DNA from: Gautieria morchelliformis
Lineage: Eukaryota > Basidiomycota > Agaricomycetes > Gomphales > Gomphaceae
Direction: 5' to 3'
Assembly (NCBI GenBank): GCA_015179125.1
Contig: WHVA01000371.1
Location: 52,361-116,360, forward strand
DNA: 64,000 bases
Shown piece after piece: positions 61,084-64,000 of the stretch (positions are counted from its first letter, which is position 1; the number at the start of each line of letters is the position of its first letter). The notes beneath the pieces were generated by a model. That model was not told the origin of the DNA, did not search any database, and saw only the letters and a list, made by a program, of their open reading frames with translations. The translations under genes were made by a program, and so were the position numbers.

Positions 61084-63358
61084 TTACACTATATGAAAGC
61101 GGCTCGGTGGGAGGTTGTGGGTGCGCTGACAAATGCTGACCAATGCTTGGTCATTAGTTTGTCAGCGGAGCGTGCGAGCGGCGCAGCAGCGAGCCCCTGG
61201 CCCTATCACCGGTTTACGCCGGTCTGCTGGCTCCAGGTCTCTTTAGGTCAGCGGCGAGCGGCGCAGCCGCGAGAACACTGCGCAGCGGTCAGGTGACCCC
61301 TTCGCGCGTGGTCCATGCACGACACGCGCGCGCAGTATATAAAGGCAGTTTGGTAGGATGGAACGCCAGGAATCTGCCCGACCGGCAATTCCTCACTCTG
61401 CTGTCTGCTCTCCTGCTGTGTGCTGTCTGCTGTGTCTGCTGTCTGCTGTGTCTGTGCTGTCTGCTCTCTGCTCTGTCTGCGCTGTCTGCTGTCTGCTGCT
61501 CTCTCTGGTGTCTCCTCCTTTAGCTGGCTGGCTGTCTATTGCTTTGCCTGGCTGGCTATCTATTGCTTGCCTGGCTTTCTATTGGTAGGTAATATCCTTT
61601 TTTTAATGCATTGCCATGTATTTATTTATTGTTTGGTAATTTATTGGTTCCTTTTTTTTCCTCACATAGTATTGTCACATGTCATTATATTATGTGATTT
61701 TTTTTTCGAAAATAGATTTAAATAACATCCAAAGACTGCTGAAAAAAATGTATTTTAATATCAATATTTTCAGGTTTTTGCGAAAATTGACATCAATAAG
61801 TTTCCTCTAAAATCAATGACAACAGATTTCTGCTTTTATTACTGTAAAGCCGCTTACCAGCCACTCCTCTCTGGCTATACTGGTGGCTGGCTTACTATGG
61901 CTTTGGCTGGGCTCTGGGTTTCTCTGTCAGTCTCTGGGCTTCTCTGGCTTTGGCTGGGCATTGATAACAGCTTCTGATTCAATGTACTGTACTTTTTGAC
62001 ATTTTTTCGCAAATAGATATCAATAAATTATCCTGACTTTGTGAAAATTGACAACAGCTCCAGGTTAAATGTGCAGTGCATTTTTTGAAATTTTTCGAAA
62101 AATAGATAATCCTAACTTTGCTAAAATAATAACAGCTTCAGCTTACATGTACTGACATTTCTTGACATTTTTTCGAAAAATAGGTAATCCTGCTTAAATA
62201 TGGTTTCCTTGACTATTTTATTTATGTCTGTATATGTCACAAAATAGATATTGATACATGTCCCTGAGTTTGCGAAAAGTTAATAAGTAGTAACAGCCTC
62301 TGCTTGCTTCACTTTGAGGCCCTTGGGATATGCTATGCATGCTATACTTGAGGGGCATGCTACACACACTATGCATGGGGACATGCATGTTATGCATGGA
62401 GACATGTTATGTGTGGAGACATGCATGCTATGTGTGGAGACACTCATGTTATGCGTGGGGACACACACTATGCTTGGGGACACACATGCTATGCATGGGG
62501 ACACGCATGTTATGCGTGGGGACATTCACGCTATGCTTGGGGACACCCCTGTTATGCGTGGGGACAAGCATGCTACGCATGGGGACACACACGCTATGCT
62601 TGGGGACACCCATGGTATGCATGGAGACAGGGACAAGCATGCTATGCATGGGGATGTGCACACTATATGTGGGGACACACTATGCTTGGGAGACATGGTA
62701 CAAACAAGGGACACACTACAGGGGAAAACACTACAAACAAGGGACATTCTACATGCTATACTTGGGGACATGCTACAAACAAAGGACATGCTATGCACAC
62801 TATACTTGGGGGACATGTTATGCATTGGGACACAATTTGCACACTATACTTGAGGGAGATGCTACACACACTACATGTAAGGACATGCTACACATGTGGT
62901 TACACTATGCATGGGGGACACACATGCTATAATTTAGGGACACGCTATGTTTGGGGACATGCTTCAAGCATGCTATGCATGTGGGACACGCCATGCACAC
63001 TGTACTTGGGGACATGCTACATGTGGAGACACACTATCCATGGAGGACATGCTACGCACACTATACTTGGGGACATGTTATGTGTGGGGTCATGTTACAA
63101 ACCAGGGACACAATAAGCATGCTATATTTGAGGCTATGCATGGAGGACATGCTATGCACGCTATACTTGGGCACATGCAGACATGTGTAGAGACATTACC
63201 TATCTTTATGTGTTACTTATAGGTACTTTCAATTGAAATGAGATGTGTTGTACCTATCCCAAGTTTGATTTACCCAATGTGTTTGACCTTGCTGATGCAT
63301 TTGACCTTACCAAGGCGTTTGACCTACACCCCCGTGTGAAGCATGGGTATCCACCTAG
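61084..63358 (+). mobile_element. Helitron unit 6 (non-autonomous B'), 2275 bp
   Basis: Starts TTACACTATATGAAAGCG after the CTAG of unit 5. It ends at CTAG 63355-63358 after a decayed hairpin (cccgtgtgaagcatggg). It is a sister of unit 5 without the LTR: tatataaag near 61336, CT-rich repeats 61395-61510, AT-rich repeats 61680-62200, 21-bp minisatellite 62325-63185. Confidence 0.8.
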
Positions 63359-64000
63359 AGGTAAGGGTTCAAGAATCGAGTTAAGTTGGATATCAGAAAT
63401 CAAGTTGGAAGGCAGAGGTCAGAGAGACAGAGGCCTTGCAAGTACTTTCTGTGGTAAGAACAGGAAACAGCGCAAAGGGAGTCACATATCAAAGTCAATT
63501 ATCTGATTGCAGAACAGAGGCACACATGACTGGGTTTTATACAAAGAGCTGAGACAACATGTCAGAAGGAGAGGTAAGCAATTCCAGTGCAAGCACAATT
63601 ATCTGATTGCAGAAGTAACTAATACGTAACAAGAGGAAATACAAGGGGGTGCTGGGTAGAATAAGAACAATCAATAGGCAAAAGAACAAGGGGAATGTGG
63701 ATCTAATTGATAATGGAACAAAGGGATCTCCTGATGCTCCGGTCTTGCTATGCTAAGGGTCAAGTACGGAAGGCTGGTGAATAGAGTCAAAAGGGGAAGT
63801 ATGTGAATGGTAAATAACAAGGGGATCAAAAGGTCAAAGTGTGGACGTTGCGGAATAGAGCCAGAGGAGGCATGGAGGTACCAGAGTTGGTCAAGCAGCA
63901 TGGTCATAACATTACCTACCTTGATGTGTTTTACTTATCTGAAAGAAATTTTCTTATCCAAATGTGTTTGACTTATCCCAAGTTTGATTTACCCAAGGCG
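63359..64000 (+). mobile_element. Partial further unit: truncated LTR plus Helitron 3' region
   Basis: 63361-63911 repeats 60339-60886 (solo LTR lacking its first 131 bases), followed by ttacc and the same subterminal sequence as unit 5 (acttatcccaagtttgattt) up to the window edge. So this is the 3' part of another unit-5-like Helitron whose 5' part is missing. Its 3' hairpin and CTAG should lie just beyond 64000. Confidence 0.7.

Overview
The window looks like repeat-rich, accessory DNA from a filamentous basidiomycete, most likely an agaricomycete. This is inferred from gene types and not from any marker gene. Support: genes carry many 50-65 nt GT-AG introns; there is a patatin-NB-ARC (NLR-type) gene, a decayed F-box gene and a C2H2-type regulator; LTR elements of the Ty3/Gypsy type are abundant; and there are Helitrons encoding Rep plus a PIF1-type helicase. 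I see no rRNA, tRNA or CRISPR.

Left part (1-26 kb). Three paralogues of a membrane-anchored FAD-dependent oxidoreductase lie in the same direction. Copy 1 (1-1702, cut by the window edge) and copy 2 (19818-21936) are near-identical and sit in a direct duplication of at least 2 kb. Copy 3 (23923-26069) is more diverged and intact: nine exons sum exactly to 562 codons plus stop. Copy 2 has lost its dinucleotide-binding motif through a 4-bp deletion and has a further 1-bp shift. Between copies 1 and 2 lie fragments of an unidentified spliced gene, hairpin clusters, and two Gypsy elements of one family. The minus-strand Gypsy element carries a clean 1319-bp internal inversion, and its 5' LTR contains an LTR-like element that itself contains a solo LTR (three-level nesting).

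Middle (26-41.6 kb). A minus-strand LTR with an adjacent polypurine tract is followed by a patatin-NB-ARC pseudogene, interrupted inside its NB-ARC domain by a 576-bp CACTA-like miniature element with long TIRs and a TCA target duplication. Then come a second miniature inverted-repeat element, an F-box pseudogene and an apparently intact multi-exon zinc-finger gene (38379-40283, minus).

Right part (41.6-64 kb, end of window). This is a head-to-tail array of at least six Helitron units plus part of a seventh, joined end to end with no spacer. Each complete unit ends in a GC-rich hairpin followed by CTAG, and the next unit begins at the following base. The order is autonomous-type (6.5 kb), non-autonomous A (1.83 kb), autonomous-type (6.1 kb), non-autonomous A' (1.82 kb), non-autonomous B (3.2 kb, carrying a solo LTR), non-autonomous B' (2.3 kb). 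Both Rep-helicase genes are broken by 1-bp shifts at different places. Unit 1 also has a tandem array of about 150-bp repeats in which every copy looks like a 57-nt (19-codon) mini-exon plus an intron with a branch site and 3' splice site. This array is the strongest candidate for something unusual in the window.
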